From Candidatus Bathyarchaeota archaeon (lineage in GTDB: Archaea > Thermoproteota > Bathyarchaeia > RBG-16-48-13 > GCA-020355125): DNA of 24,602 bases. Both the position numbers and the translations under genes were made by a program. Shown here piece after piece: positions 1-7,998 of the stretch. The notes below the pieces were generated by a model. It was not told the DNA's origin, did no database searches, and worked only from the letters and a program-made list of their open reading frames with translations. The stretch's first letter is position 1. Every line of letters starts with the position of its first letter. The stretch spans positions 1 through 24,602 of the forward strand of contig JAOZHK010000254.1 of NCBI GenBank assembly GCA_026014905.1. The letters are read 5' to 3'.

Positions 1-176
1 AAGAATATGGGATCGTAAAAATGATCTCTTTTCTTAGCAGATCTGCCATTTATCGGGACGATCGTTTGTGTCGATGATAATACGCGCGCGCAACTTCACG
101 CACGACGCAAAGAACGTGAAAAACAGAACATGGCAAACAAGCACACAGTATTGGTGACGCGAACGCGCCCGCGGAA

Positions 177-184
177 TATAAATA
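177..184 (+). promoter_or_regulatory. TATA box of the cyclase-family gene
   Basis: TATAAATA lies about 43 nt before the first ATG, after a purine-rich stretch that could be a BRE. The rest of 1-219 holds a (CG)n tract at 83-91 and no gene I can support. Two short open ends in 1-80 could be tails of lost genes, but nothing in them is recognisable. Confidence 0.55.
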
Positions 185-219
185 GTAATATGAGTCGTTA
201 GAATTATTGAAACAGGAAG

Positions 220-879
220 ATGAAGAGTATGAACGTAGTGGATCTCACCTACATGCTTCATCCTGGGAAAGAGCAACGGCAACTCCATATCACACCAATT
301 AATCTTCTTGAAAAACACGGTTCCACGTCTTTTTCGATTGAATTTAATAATCACATTGGCACACATGTTGAATGCCCGTATCACAATCTTCCCACTGGAA
401 AAACGATTGATCAAATGTCTCCCGAGATCTTTGTGGGAGAGGCAGAAGTGTTAGATTTAACGTTTCGTAGAAAAAGTCGAGAAATTACTGCAGAACATCT
501 TGACGCTGTTGGAGCCGAGGTGAAACCAGGAGATATTGTCCTATTGATGACCCGGTATGACGAGCAGTTTCCTCCTGACGAAATGCAAAGCGAACAGTAT
601 CAAGCACTGAGCCCCTATCTGACATTTGATGCCACAACGTGGTTAATTCGACGTGGAGTGAAACTTGTCGGCATCGATTTTTGGAGTATCGAAAAGTACC
701 CAATTGGTCCGGAAGGTGAACCGAAGCACGTTCTCCTCTTTAACAAAGATATTCCCTTGTTACACAGCTTAACGAACTTGGGCAAATTGTCAACATCTCG
801 AATATTGTTTATTGCCCTTCCGCTCCCTATCGTGGGCGTTGATTCCATGCCAGTTCGCGCAATAGCTATTGAAACGTAG
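220..879 (+). CDS. Cyclase family protein (kynurenine formamidase-like metal hydrolase)
   Basis: This 219-residue cytosolic protein belongs to the cyclase/KynB-like family of metal-dependent amidohydrolases. The family signature HxGTHxDxPxH appears as HIGTHVECPYH at residues 45-55; Glu51 stands where Asp is usual, a conservative change in a metal ligand. The family's GID segment is in the C-terminal half (LVGIDFWS). Length is normal for the family. A second ATG at 229 is better placed behind AGGAAG (213-218) and may be the true start, giving 216 residues. A B3/B4-domain gene follows 49 nt downstream on the same strand. The substrate cannot be read from sequence; family members act on N-formylkynurenine, isatin and polyketide-like cyclic amides. 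The family call is confident and the substrate unknown. Confidence 0.88.
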   Translation: MKSMNVVDLTYMLHPGKEQRQLHITPINLLEKHGSTSFSIEFNNHIGTHVECPYHNLPTGKTIDQMSPEIFVGEAEVLDLTFRRKSREITAEHLDAVGAEVKPGDIVLLMTRYDEQFPPDEMQSEQYQALSPYLTFDATTWLIRRGVKLVGIDFWSIEKYPIGPEGEPKHVLLFNKDIPLLHSLTNLGKLSTSRILFIALPLPIVGVDSMPVRAIAIET

Positions 880-928
880 CGAGTTACTCAAAGACACGCG
901 AGTGGACCCATTAGTAGACTGATCCAGA

Positions 929-1636
929 TTGAGATACGATATATCCGACATCATAGATGAATACCCAGACGTACACATTGGAGTTGTCATCTGTAGAGGA
1001 CTCAACAATAAATCCTCATACAATCATCTCGCTCGACTTCAACAAGAAGCACTCGACGCAGCAAAGATCAAAATTGGAGATCAACCAATAACAAAACATC
1101 CCCATATCGCGTCATGGAGACGAATGTACAAAAGCTTCGGCACAAAACCGGGAGATTATCGACCATCTGCAGAAAATCTTATTCGACGAGCCATAAAAAC
1201 GGGAGAACTGTACCGAATCAACACAGCGGTCGATATCTACAACGTGATATCAGTCAAATATCTTCTTCCTATGGGAGGATTTGACTTAGATCACATTGAT
1301 GGGACGATAAGGCTGAGAAAAAGTGATGGTGGTGAGAGCTTTCATCCACTGGGCACCAAGGGACCTGAAGAAACCTATACTGGCGAGATTGTATATGCGG
1401 ATGACTCACGCGTTCTTACCAGACGATGGAATTATCGTGACGCAGTGAACACCCTGATTACGGAAGATACCGTGAATCTGGTTATGTTCTTTGATGCGTC
1501 TTCAGAGATTACTGTTGAGGTAGTTGAAGATGCAATGGACGAGTTTACAACCCTTCTTCGTGAAGCATGTGGTGGCGATGTGGCAAAAGCCATTGCCTCA
1601 AGGGATCACCCAATAATCTATTTTGAGGCTGGCTAG
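929..1636 (+). CDS. B3/B4 tRNA-binding-domain protein (PheRS beta B3/4-like)
   Basis: This 235-residue protein resembles stand-alone B3/B4 domains, the editing-domain fold of phenylalanyl-tRNA synthetase beta. Typical features are LLPMGGFDLDHIDGTI in the middle, then an ETYTGEIVYAD strand pair and a C-terminal VNLVMFFDA segment. Stand-alone members are thought to bind or hydrolyse aminoacyl-tRNA, but their role is not well established. The only usable start is TTG at 929, because an in-frame stop lies at 920-922. No strong ribosome site precedes it, so it may be read together with the gene 49 nt upstream. The stop codon TAG (1634-1636) is part of the GCTAGCTAGC palindrome, and stops in all three frames follow within a few bases. 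Family call good, function uncertain. Confidence 0.85.
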   Translation: MRYDISDIIDEYPDVHIGVVICRGLNNKSSYNHLARLQQEALDAAKIKIGDQPITKHPHIASWRRMYKSFGTKPGDYRPSAENLIRRAIKTGELYRINTAVDIYNVISVKYLLPMGGFDLDHIDGTIRLRKSDGGESFHPLGTKGPEETYTGEIVYADDSRVLTRRWNYRDAVNTLITEDTVNLVMFFDASSEITVEVVEDAMDEFTTLLREACGGDVAKAIASRDHPIIYFEAG

Positions 1637-1722
1637 CTAGCTAACAAATATAGCGCATGCGTTCCAAGATAATATTTCTTAAAGTCTAAAATCATAAATT
1701 TGTAAAGATCGGATGTTGATAC

Positions 1723-2439
1723 ATGATCATTAGCGAAGAATGTATTGGATGTCGTTTATGTGTACATTACTGTCCCATGTACGCAATCAGTATGGATCAG
1801 CTGGCTAAAATTGATCGAGAGGAGTGTGTTGAATGTGGGGTGTGTTTACGATCAGAGATATGCCCGGTTGACGCCTTTGTTGAGGAAATTCATGAATGGC
1901 CCCGCTCGGTGAGGGCGGCTTTCTCCAATCCGCTTACAGTGCACAAGGAGACCAGAGTTCCTGGTAGAGGCACGGAAGAGGCGAAGACCACCGATGTTAC
2001 CGGCCGTTTCAAGAGCGGTCTCGTTGGGATAACTGCGGAGATGGGTCGCCCCGGTGTCGGGGTTCGATTCTACGATGTTGAGAAAGTGGCCCAGGCGATG
2101 GTCAAAACGGGTGTTGAGTTTGCTGACGAGAACCCCGTCACTCATCTCATGGTTGACAAGAGCACCGGCAAGCTAAATGAGGAGGTTCTCAACGAAAAAG
2201 TGTGTTCGGCCATGATTGAGAGCATCACGGAGGTTGACAATATACCTACGGTGATTAAATCACTCAAGGAAGCCGCTGAACAGATCGAGTCGGTTTTTAC
2301 TCTGACAATCTCTAGCAAACTTGAGGCAGATGGTTTAGCGCTCTGTGAAAAGCCTTTAGAGGCACTGAAGGTGCCTCTATACATCAATGGGAAAGTCAAC
2401 GTTGGCTTAGGGCGTCCGTTATTCCAAGAGGAATCATAA
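1723..2439 (+). CDS. Ferredoxin-type protein with two [4Fe-4S] sites and an unknown C-terminal domain
   Basis: Residues 1-50 carry two cluster motifs: C7-x2-C10-x2-C13-x3-C17 and C35-x2-C38-x2-C41-x5-C47P. The second has a longer last gap than the usual x3. Residues 80-238 form an additional domain that I do not recognise, with a Gly-rich entry (GITAEMGRPGVGVRFYD) and a conserved-looking end (YINGKVNVGLGRP). The stop codon is directly followed by the ATG of the next gene with no spacer, so the two are almost certainly cotranslated partners. An electron-transfer or redox-sensing role for the first 50 residues follows from the motifs; the pathway is unknown. By eye the pair is richer in G and C than its neighbours, which would fit a separate origin. 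Confidence 0.85.
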   Translation: MIISEECIGCRLCVHYCPMYAISMDQLAKIDREECVECGVCLRSEICPVDAFVEEIHEWPRSVRAAFSNPLTVHKETRVPGRGTEEAKTTDVTGRFKSGLVGITAEMGRPGVGVRFYDVEKVAQAMVKTGVEFADENPVTHLMVDKSTGKLNEEVLNEKVCSAMIESITEVDNIPTVIKSLKEAAEQIESVFTLTISSKLEADGLALCEKPLEALKVPLYINGKVNVGLGRPLFQEES

Positions 2440-3063
2440 ATGACACACACTTTGCACCGTCAGGGAAATAGAGAGAGCTTAAAAAAAGACTACATTTTCC
2501 TATGTATGGCAGCTAAGGGGATTAACGAGGACGGAGCCGACGAAAAAATGCGCGAGTTTCTGAGAATTATAATGCGACATCATCCAGTCAACGCAGGAGA
2601 CATGCGGAGTGGCAATATATTCAATTCTACTATAGACGATATATTATCCAAGGTTTCTAGCACAAGTATTGTCCATGGCGTTTTTACTGAGCGCGATACA
2701 GCAACTAGGGTTTTACAGGAGTTGAAAGACGCTAACCTCGGATTGTCAGTAGTGATCAGTGGTCCGTTCGACTCAGTAGACTGTATCTGTAAAACCGCTG
2801 GCCTCAAACCACATTCGGTTGATTTCTCGGGAGGAATCTGGGGTAACACGAAGAAATTGCCAGCTAAGAAAATTCAAGAAGTAACTACCATGTGTGGTCA
2901 CGCCATGGTAGCTTCTAACCTAGTGAAATCACTTGTCGATGATATCAAAGCGGGGCAGGTAACAGCTGATGAGGCAGGCAAAGAGCTGGCGAAACAGTGC
3001 GCTTGTGGAATATTCAACCCGGTCCGTGCTACAGAGCTTATACAGGACATGGCCAAGAACTAG
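2440..3063 (+). CDS. Conserved hypothetical partner of the ferredoxin-type protein
   Basis: This is a 207-residue soluble protein with no family name I can give. It starts at an ATG that abuts the TAA of the preceding gene, so translation is probably coupled. Cysteines sit at 22, 115, 117, 152, 187 and 189. The C115-I-C117, C152-G-H154 and C187-A-C189-G pairs look like ligands for a metal or Fe-S cluster, but no known cluster motif is complete. There are no membrane segments or signal peptide. The N-terminal part is rich in charged helices, and a VVISGPFDSVD segment precedes the first Cys pair. Joint function with the upstream 2x[4Fe-4S] protein is an inference from the zero-spacing arrangement. 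Confidence 0.75.
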   Translation: MTHTLHRQGNRESLKKDYIFLCMAAKGINEDGADEKMREFLRIIMRHHPVNAGDMRSGNIFNSTIDDILSKVSSTSIVHGVFTERDTATRVLQELKDANLGLSVVISGPFDSVDCICKTAGLKPHSVDFSGGIWGNTKKLPAKKIQEVTTMCGHAMVASNLVKSLVDDIKAGQVTADEAGKELAKQCACGIFNPVRATELIQDMAKN

Positions 3064-3125
3064 ACGTCCACGCGCATTATCCCTGTGGAATGAGTGGCAG
3101 TCGGATATGTGAGGGATGGTGGGCA

Positions 3126-3464
3126 TCATGATAGATCGTGTTCTTCGCTGGCAGTCGATGGGTGTTGCAACCAATAGCTAGCTAGCTCCGACCGGTAGCG
3201 GCCACGACAATCCTGCACGACATAGACATAACCTCGACGTGCAAAAAACGTCCCCTCACCAGGAAATCCACCAGACGTGGTGCGGCGCTCTTTATTATAT
3301 GGAGTTCGAACCAGTATTGTCGGAAACGTACCCTGTACATGGACGCCGTCGACTGCGGGACGATAAATGTCGGTGGCTAATCTGACGCCATCGCGCATAG
3401 GCACCTTCACGTTTTTTTCAACGAGAACACCAAATTCCGGTTGAGACTGAGTGATATTCATCAT
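3126..3464 (-). pseudogene. 5' fragment of a CocE/NonD-family serine hydrolase
   Basis: From ATG 3464 the reading frame matches the start of CocE/NonD (X-Pro dipeptidyl-peptidase S15-like) hydrolases: VKVPMRDGVRLATDIYRPA, FPTILVRTPYNK, then FARRGYVYVVQDCRGRY. Family members run to several hundred residues with a catalytic Ser further on. Here homology stops after about 92 residues at 3189 and runs straight into the AGCTAGCTAGCT palindrome at 3176-3187. The remaining 20 codons to the stop at 3126 are unrelated. The nucleophile and the rest of the hydrolase fold are absent, so it cannot be active. The promoter (TATA at 3512-3519) and a ribosome site GAGGGA just before the ATG are intact. An upstream start at 3569 is possible but lies before the TATA box. 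Confidence 0.85.
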
Positions 3465-3511
3465 GCTTCCCTCAATGGTGCGTGTACCGATACGAATGTA
3501 GTGTATATTGT

Positions 3512-3519
3512 GATTTATA
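3512..3519 (-). promoter_or_regulatory. TATA box of the truncated CocE gene
   Basis: On the minus strand the sequence reads TTATAAATC about 50 nt before the ATG at 3464. It supports that ATG rather than the farther start at 3569. Confidence 0.5.
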
Positions 3520-3674
3520 ACGCGGGCGTATAGATGTCTATCGAACCGTGGAGAATCTTGGTCTGCCAATCAATGCGTTACAATCTAAAGATGATTGTGA
3601 GAATCGTTATAGCTTTGTTTTACTTGACTAGCTTAAAAGCTAGCTACACTCTCCTACGCACGCGCGTTGAAGAG

Positions 3675-4631
3675 TTAAAATCTTTTGAGTACTTTTAAGT
3701 ATTGTAGTGTTATCCAGTATTTTATGTCCTTGTACTTGGCTCCTGCCATCACTTTTACGTTGTATATTCCATCTTCGTGTTGCTGTTTGGTAAACCATTG
3801 TTTGATCACGTTGATTTTTGGGTGACGTGTAATGCCGAGCAGTGTTAGGGTGTCTATTGTTGATAGTATGTCTGTCCAGTGATATGGATACGTGAATTTT
3901 GTCCAGTACTCAACGCCTCTCCGATCCGAGTATTTGTCTCTGGTAAAGACTCTATTTGCTAGCAGCATTCCGGTATCCTTAACTTTCATTCGATACTCGC
4001 TCAGTAGAGTGAAGGGTCGTAGTACGATACCTGTTATCAAATGTGAGAAGGGTTTGGTTTTATCTGGCTCTATTGTGTTCGCCTTGTGTAGCGCGTCTAA
4101 TTTTTCATTTCTGGTTCTTAAGGGAATCGCCCAGCCTCCGTCATTCTGTCTCATTTGCAGCAACCACTGGAGGGATTTTTTGATTCTTCTGTCGTTATAC
4201 CCGGCTTTGATGAGAAATTCCGTGAGGCTTGCACTGTAATTCGGGCTGTACTGGTTGCCGTACATTCCTCTAAATTCTCCTTGTGGCGTCTGGAATGAAA
4301 ATAAGTAATTCGCTGCGTTCCTGATGGCGTCATGTTTGTTTGTTAATCCATACAATTCCACGAGTTCTGCTACTGTCTTGTAAGTTTGGTATTGATTGTA
4401 ATTTGTGGGTGATCGCAGTATTGCGTTCTTGTTCGGGTAGATCCATGAACCGTTTGGTTGTTGTTTTTTCAGTATCTTTTTCACTTGTGGCAGAGTCCAT
4501 AATTGTTCTAGGTTCACGTCTTCTCCAAGTAAGTCTCGTTTTGTGAATGTTTTGATTGCTGTATTGCCTGAGTCGAGTAGTGTCATGATTGCTTCTTTCA
4601 TTTTTCTGCTTTCTCTCGATGCTGCTTTCAT
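3675..4631 (-). CDS. Terpenoid-cyclase-like alpha/alpha toroid protein (squalene cyclase/prenyltransferase repeats)
   Basis: This 318-residue protein is built of repeated alpha-hairpins carrying QW-like motifs: QQPNGSW (57-63), FQTPQGEF (113-120) and MRQNDGGW (160-167), plus a KQQHEDG motif near the C-terminus. These are the structural repeats of squalene-hopene cyclase and prenyltransferase beta-subunit barrels. It is about half the length of a true squalene cyclase, and I see no DxDD-type acid motif, so cyclase activity is doubtful. Proteins of this size are widespread in archaea without assigned function. The ATG lies about 40 nt from the (CG)4 tract at 4670 and AT-rich promoter-like sequence lies beyond it. 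The protein is Lys/Arg rich without a signal peptide. Confidence 0.8.
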   Translation of the reverse strand: MKAASRESRKMKEAIMTLLDSGNTAIKTFTKRDLLGEDVNLEQLWTLPQVKKILKKQQPNGSWIYPNKNAILRSPTNYNQYQTYKTVAELVELYGLTNKHDAIRNAANYLFSFQTPQGEFRGMYGNQYSPNYSASLTEFLIKAGYNDRRIKKSLQWLLQMRQNDGGWAIPLRTRNEKLDALHKANTIEPDKTKPFSHLITGIVLRPFTLLSEYRMKVKDTGMLLANRVFTRDKYSDRRGVEYWTKFTYPYHWTDILSTIDTLTLLGITRHPKINVIKQWFTKQQHEDGIYNVKVMAGAKYKDIKYWITLQYLKVLKRF

Positions 4632-4694
4632 GAAATTGTGTAATTCCTTGTCTCTTTCTTGTTTTTACACGCGCGCGAAACTGAGAAGGTAAAA

Positions 4695-4748
4695 CCTTTG
4701 GATTGTTTCTTATAAGAACATTTTATATAATATTTTATCAAAAGAAAA
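4695..4748 (+). repeat. CTTTGG-N37-CAAAAGAAAA element, copy A
   Basis: CTTTGG ends at 4701 and CAAAAGAAAA starts at 4739, with exactly 37 AT-rich bases between, including TTATATAA. The spacing equals that in copies B (12116-12171) and D (24435-24490). A (CG)4 tract lies 17 nt upstream. The core could serve as a TATA promoter for the RNA-like segment that follows. Confidence 0.75.
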
Positions 4749-4754
4749 TGGTGA

Positions 4755-4864
4755 TACGGCGTATCATCACTATCTTGGAGAAAGGATGCTTGTGTGAATG
4801 AACCTTCGGAGCACGCCGATTCGACATGCTCGTATCCCTCTAAAACTGAGAGTTGTAGTTTTTT
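4755..4864 (+). ncRNA. Candidate small structured RNA
   Basis: Downstream of the TATA-rich element at 4695-4748 lie three hairpins: GATAC-GGC-GTATC (4753-4765), GAGCA/TGCTC (4809-4831) and CTCT/AGAG (4838-4852). The last is followed by six T residues (4859-4864), like a terminator. No reading frame of credible length is present. The promoter-hairpins-terminator order is what supports an RNA gene; the family is unknown. Confidence 0.3.
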
Positions 4865-4997
4865 AACGATTTAACCTGAATACTAAGATAGCGACTGACG
4901 CGCGCGTAGTCAAAACATCAAGCATATAAAAAGAACGATAAATTTCACAGTATTTCAGAAAAGACGTGTACAATCACGTGATCTCGTAAGGAAGAAA

Positions 4998-5019
4998 TTG
5001 GTAGCGGGGAGACTACCAA
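4998..5019. other. Perfect 7-bp hairpin
   Basis: TTGGTAG (4998-5004) and CTACCAA (5013-5019) flank an 8-nt purine-rich loop. It lies upstream of a TATA-like AATATAAG. It could be an operator or RNA hairpin; no partner is evident. Confidence 0.35.
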
Positions 5020-5143
5020 CCAATATAAGCACAGTTATACGATACTCAATTTTTTTAGCGCGCGCATCATGAGTTAGCTAAGCGAGCCTAGAGAACATCG
5101 TAAAGTACATAACACACCGCCATCACATTGTTCGGGGATCAAA

Positions 5144-5494
5144 TTGTCAGACCAATGGATTCATCAAAACGAAATCATCTTAAAAACCATGGAGGAAATT
5201 ACGGCCAAACAAGATCGCGATCGGCTGGAACTCATTAACTCGATGCTGTTTAGCCTCCATGCACTCAATCAGAGCGTACACGGGTGGCAGAAGTGGATTC
5301 ACAATCTCAGTTTCATGTCGAAGTTTTCCATCAATGAACTGCAAGAGATTGAAGCTGGCCTCGTCGCGACCGTCCGCTCCTTTATCGAATATGATCTCGA
5401 TGTCACCAAACGGCATGAACACAAGATCCCCCAGATCAGACGTAGAGTCGAAGAAAAGAAAGACAAAGACAATCCCTCGGGCATGTACGCGTAA
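5144..5494 (+). CDS. DUF2153-like archaeal protein
   Basis: This is a 116-residue all-helical cytosolic protein. The arrangement (N-terminal helix with LKTMEEITAKQDRDRLEL, a central SVHGWQKWIHNLSFMSKFS segment, then VRSFIEYDLDVTKRHE) matches my recollection of archaeal DUF2153 proteins, whose function is unknown. The tail is basic and charged (QIRRRVEEKKDKDN). The start is TTG at 5144, preceded by GGGGATC as a weak ribosome site; no earlier in-frame start fits. The MFS transporter gene follows 84 nt downstream on the same strand, and TAGCTAGC-type motifs lie between them. Family assignment is from memory of the pattern and is moderately sure. Confidence 0.65.
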   Translation: MSDQWIHQNEIILKTMEEITAKQDRDRLELINSMLFSLHALNQSVHGWQKWIHNLSFMSKFSINELQEIEAGLVATVRSFIEYDLDVTKRHEHKIPQIRRRVEEKKDKDNPSGMYA

Positions 5495-5578
5495 ATCAGC
5501 CATCACATGCGTAAGCCTTCTGGGTAATAGCTAGCACACTACTCGACAAGGAGTAACTAGCTCGAGGAAAAGCGAGAG

Positions 5579-6760
5579 ATGAAGGATACGGCTCGGAAGA
5601 ACAAAACAGCTCTTAGCTATGGACCCATAGTGACGTCGATAACCCACATACTCATCCATGTGTTCACGCGTATTCACCCCGCGCTGTTTCCCCTCCTCCG
5701 TACAGAGTTTAACTTATCACTTCAGCAATTGGGCGTCCTCGCCTCAATCCCTCGCCTTTTCAGCTCGCTTCTCAGCGTCCCCGCTGGTTTGTTATCGGAC
5801 CGCTTTGGATCTAAGCGGATGATTCTCATTAGCCTCATTGTATCCTGTTTCGGCATTCTCATAGTTACCCAGACCTATAACTATGTGACGCTGATTGTGG
5901 CTATTATCCTTGTTTCCATAAACATCACTATCTATCATCCCGCATCTTACCGTTTCATCACCCAGTTGCAGGCTCGGGAACGGCTGAAAGCACTTAGCAT
6001 CCACGAGGCGTGTGGCACCTTAGGGGTAGCTGTCGGACCCATTACCGTGAGCGTTCTTATGGGAGTTTTGGGCCTAAACTGGCGTCAGGTCTATGTCTTC
6101 TGGCTTATTCCTGTTCTTGTAGGGATTATTGCTGTTGTGAAAATCAGATCTGATCCAAGAAGGGATATTAGGGAAGACAAACCAGATGGTTCGAATACAT
6201 CAGTCAGCTCGCTCTTAACGATCAATTTAATTCTTTTCCTGATCTTTCTGGGTGTACGGATGGTTGCGGGACAGATGGTTGAAATCTTCATTCCCATTTA
6301 TCTCGTAGATGAAAAGGGGGTCAGCAGTGTTCTGGCGAGCTTCATTTACGGAATCGGTTCCGCGGCACGGGTTGTGGGAGCCCCCGCAGGCGGTCTACTA
6401 GCCTCGAGATTCGGGACCAAGAGATGGTTGCTTGCGGCTCTTTCCTTAACCTACGTGTCCTTGGGGCTAGCTGTCGTCGTCCCTAATACCGTAGCCTTCA
6501 TTAGTTTTTATATCGCCTATAGTTTCTGTACCACGCTCAGTATGACCGCGAATTCAGCTATTATGGCTCAACTCTCGCCAACCCATCGCAGGGGTTTAGG
6601 TTACGCCCTTTTCTTTCTTCCAGGCAGCTTAGTGGGTGCAGCGGCACCATTGATCTCGGTCTCCATCGCCGACGCCTTTGGGATGACGAGTATTTTTGCG
6701 GTGTCAGTAACCATATATATCATAGGCCAAGTCATCCTCAAGTTCGGCATTAAAGTCTAA
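5579..6760 (+). CDS. Major facilitator superfamily transporter
   Basis: This is a 393-residue integral membrane protein with about 12 hydrophobic segments. The MFS motif A is GLLSDRFGSKR (70-80), in the loop after the second membrane segment, and its degenerate copy in the second half is GLLASRFGTKR. A soluble central loop (about residues 195-212, SDPRRDIREDKPDG) separates the two six-helix halves, and length is normal. The start ATG follows GAGGAAAAGCGAGAG, a weak ribosome site. The substrate is not predictable; the overall look is that of drug/sugar-type MFS exporters. Three-frame stops (TAAGTTAGTTAG) follow the gene end. A separate MFS C-terminal fragment at 19972-20496 is not a copy of this gene. 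Confidence 0.92.
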   Translation: MKDTARKNKTALSYGPIVTSITHILIHVFTRIHPALFPLLRTEFNLSLQQLGVLASIPRLFSSLLSVPAGLLSDRFGSKRMILISLIVSCFGILIVTQTYNYVTLIVAIILVSINITIYHPASYRFITQLQARERLKALSIHEACGTLGVAVGPITVSVLMGVLGLNWRQVYVFWLIPVLVGIIAVVKIRSDPRRDIREDKPDGSNTSVSSLLTINLILFLIFLGVRMVAGQMVEIFIPIYLVDEKGVSSVLASFIYGIGSAARVVGAPAGGLLASRFGTKRWLLAALSLTYVSLGLAVVVPNTVAFISFYIAYSFCTTLSMTANSAIMAQLSPTHRRGLGYALFFLPGSLVGAAAPLISVSIADAFGMTSIFAVSVTIYIIGQVILKFGIKV

Positions 6761-6858
6761 GTTAGTTAGCCATGATAGCGAATGAGCACCGCGCGTTACA
6801 CTTCAACAATGAATTTTAGAAGAGCCAAGGCTATTCCGCGCGCGTCGGTTAGTTCGCT

Positions 6859-7401
6859 CTATTTGGCTATTAACTGTTGACCTGCAGTTTTTAACATTGG
6901 AAGCTTGCGGTCTTTTGAGAACCGCGTTACGGACACGAGATCAAGAATCTCAAATCTAAAGCGTCGTAGATAGTCTTCGAGATGATAAAGGGCTCGGACT
7001 GCCCCGCGACCACTACCACCTGCAGATGTAATCCCAATAATTTTCTTATCTGTAAACGCGGTAAATCCCGAGGCACGTTCACATCGACGCAGTCGATCCA
7101 AAAACCGTGTTGCGGATTCACTGAGTCCACCGAAATACACGGGGGTGGCAAAGACAAGGGTATCCGCGGTGACAAGTTTCTGTCGCAACGCTTCGAAATC
7201 ATCCTCGAGGATGCAGGTGCCTTTTTCTCGACATTGCCCCCATCCATTGTCACAGGCGATACAGGGCTGAATATCGTATTGATTCAAGTGCACGAGTTCC
7301 GTTGCGCCTCCGCTCTCTTTCACTCCATTCAACACTGCTTGGGCGAGACTCGCGGTTAATCCTATTTCATTGGGGCTTGATTGAATGGCGATACAGTTCA
7401 T
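6859..7401 (-). CDS. Flavodoxin-fold NADPH-dependent FMN reductase family protein
   Basis: This 180-residue cytosolic protein has a flavodoxin-like fold. It begins with the beta1/P-loop region MNCIAIQSSPNEIGLTA, contains a four-Cys insert C47-x2-C50-x6-C57-x5-C63 followed by EDDF, then the flavin-binding VFATPVYFGGLSE (83-95). Such Cys inserts occur in NADPH-FMN reductase and iron-sulfur flavoprotein relatives; the spacing differs from the compact motif of true Isf proteins, so a cluster is possible but unproven. The frame is open to an ATG at 7437, but the ATG at 7401 starts the fold exactly, has GTGAT in front and a CATATTTTTA box 35 nt upstream, so I prefer it. It converges with the MFS gene across a (CG)4-containing spacer. 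Confidence 0.85.
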   Translation of the reverse strand: MNCIAIQSSPNEIGLTASLAQAVLNGVKESGGATELVHLNQYDIQPCIACDNGWGQCREKGTCILEDDFEALRQKLVTADTLVFATPVYFGGLSESATRFLDRLRRCERASGFTAFTDKKIIGITSAGGSGRGAVRALYHLEDYLRRFRFEILDLVSVTRFSKDRKLPMLKTAGQQLIAK

Positions 7402-7510
7402 TGAATCACTTGCTTTAACGAAGTAGATTCTTCGCATAAAAATATGTCTACGTACGCCAGTTTTAGGGGCGCGCGTAAGACAAAGTGAAGGTCTGAGCCG
7501 ACTAAGAGCG

Positions 7511-7532
7511 ACTAGTGAACCAGCTCACTAGT
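7511..7532 (-). terminator. Hairpin overlapping the SSB stop codon
   Basis: ACTAGTGA (7511-7518) and TCACTAGT (7525-7532) form an 8-bp perfect stem with a 6-nt loop. The SSB stop codon (7528-7530) is inside the stem. There is no long T run after it, so a pause or RNA-stability role is as likely as termination. Confidence 0.4.
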
Positions 7533-7998
7533 ATCTTCGATCACGATTACTTCGTCGTGGATACGATTGTCGTCGGCCACCATAGCCTCCGCCACCATAT
7601 GAACGTCGTTCTTGCTCATATTGGCGATCTGACATATTGTTATCCACATTGGTTTCGTCGATGACCTCTTCAGAAAGTGTCAGGCTTCCATAGCGACCAG
7701 TATTCACGCGTATTGAACCGCGAAAGAGTCTCACGTAGCCATTGCGGACGTCGTAAATATCGCCTTCACTCACTTCGTCTATAGTATCGTCCCACAAGGT
7801 TAAGAGCACGGAGCCTGTCTCATCAGCGACGAGGGCTTCGGTCACTCGGTGGGATGATCCATCACGACGAGACGAGACATCTCGAGTGGGGTTAATGGAT
7901 ATGACTTTGACAGTCATGTTGATATTGCGGGATCGAGGCGTTAACTCCTCAACTTTTATGTATCTTTCTTCGATTTCTGACAAAATCTTCACGCACAT
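7528..7998 (-). CDS. OB-fold single-stranded DNA-binding protein (archaeal SSB)
   Basis: This 156-residue protein has one RPA-type OB fold (about residues 13-118): VEELTPRSRNINMTVKV, then EALVADETGSVLLTLWDD and NGYVRLFRGSIRVNTGRYG. These are hallmarks of the crenarchaeal/thaumarchaeal-type single-OB SSB. The C-terminal tail (about 125-156) is Gly/Arg/Tyr rich and flexible, like the protein-interaction tails of these SSBs, although it is basic here (RRSNRDRRY at the end) rather than acidic. It protects ssDNA in replication and repair. A TTG at codon 6 is an alternative start, because the first five residues precede the conserved region. It is probably monocistronic; a hairpin sits at its stop codon. 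Confidence 0.9.
   Translation of the reverse strand: MCVKILSEIEERYIKVEELTPRSRNINMTVKVISINPTRDVSSRRDGSSHRVTEALVADETGSVLLTLWDDTIDEVSEGDIYDVRNGYVRLFRGSIRVNTGRYGSLTLSEEVIDETNVDNNMSDRQYEQERRSYGGGGYGGRRQSYPRRSNRDRRY

Larger units (their letters stand above)
4632..5143. other. 512-nt intergenic region with repeat, candidate small RNA and hairpin
   Basis: No protein gene is supportable here. The region holds three (CG)n tracts (4670, 4899, 5058), one full CTTTGG-N37-CAAAAGAAAA element, a candidate small RNA at 4755-4864 and a hairpin at 4998-5019. AATATAAGC near 5022 is a TATA-like box that could serve the gene at 5144. A 22-codon frame from 4798 overlaps the candidate RNA and is not convincing. Confidence 0.5.

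Noticed and set aside
34..414. Long minus-strand frame overlapping the cyclase gene
   Set aside because: It is the shadow of a well-supported gene, has a CG tract inside and shows no family features.
4798..4866. 22-codon frame in the 4.6-5.1 kb spacer
   Set aside because: It coincides with hairpins and a T tract that fit an RNA better.
4998..5019. tRNA gene in the 4.6-5.1 kb spacer
   Set aside because: The hairpin is isolated; no acceptor stem, D-arm or T-loop GGTTCGA arrangement was found.
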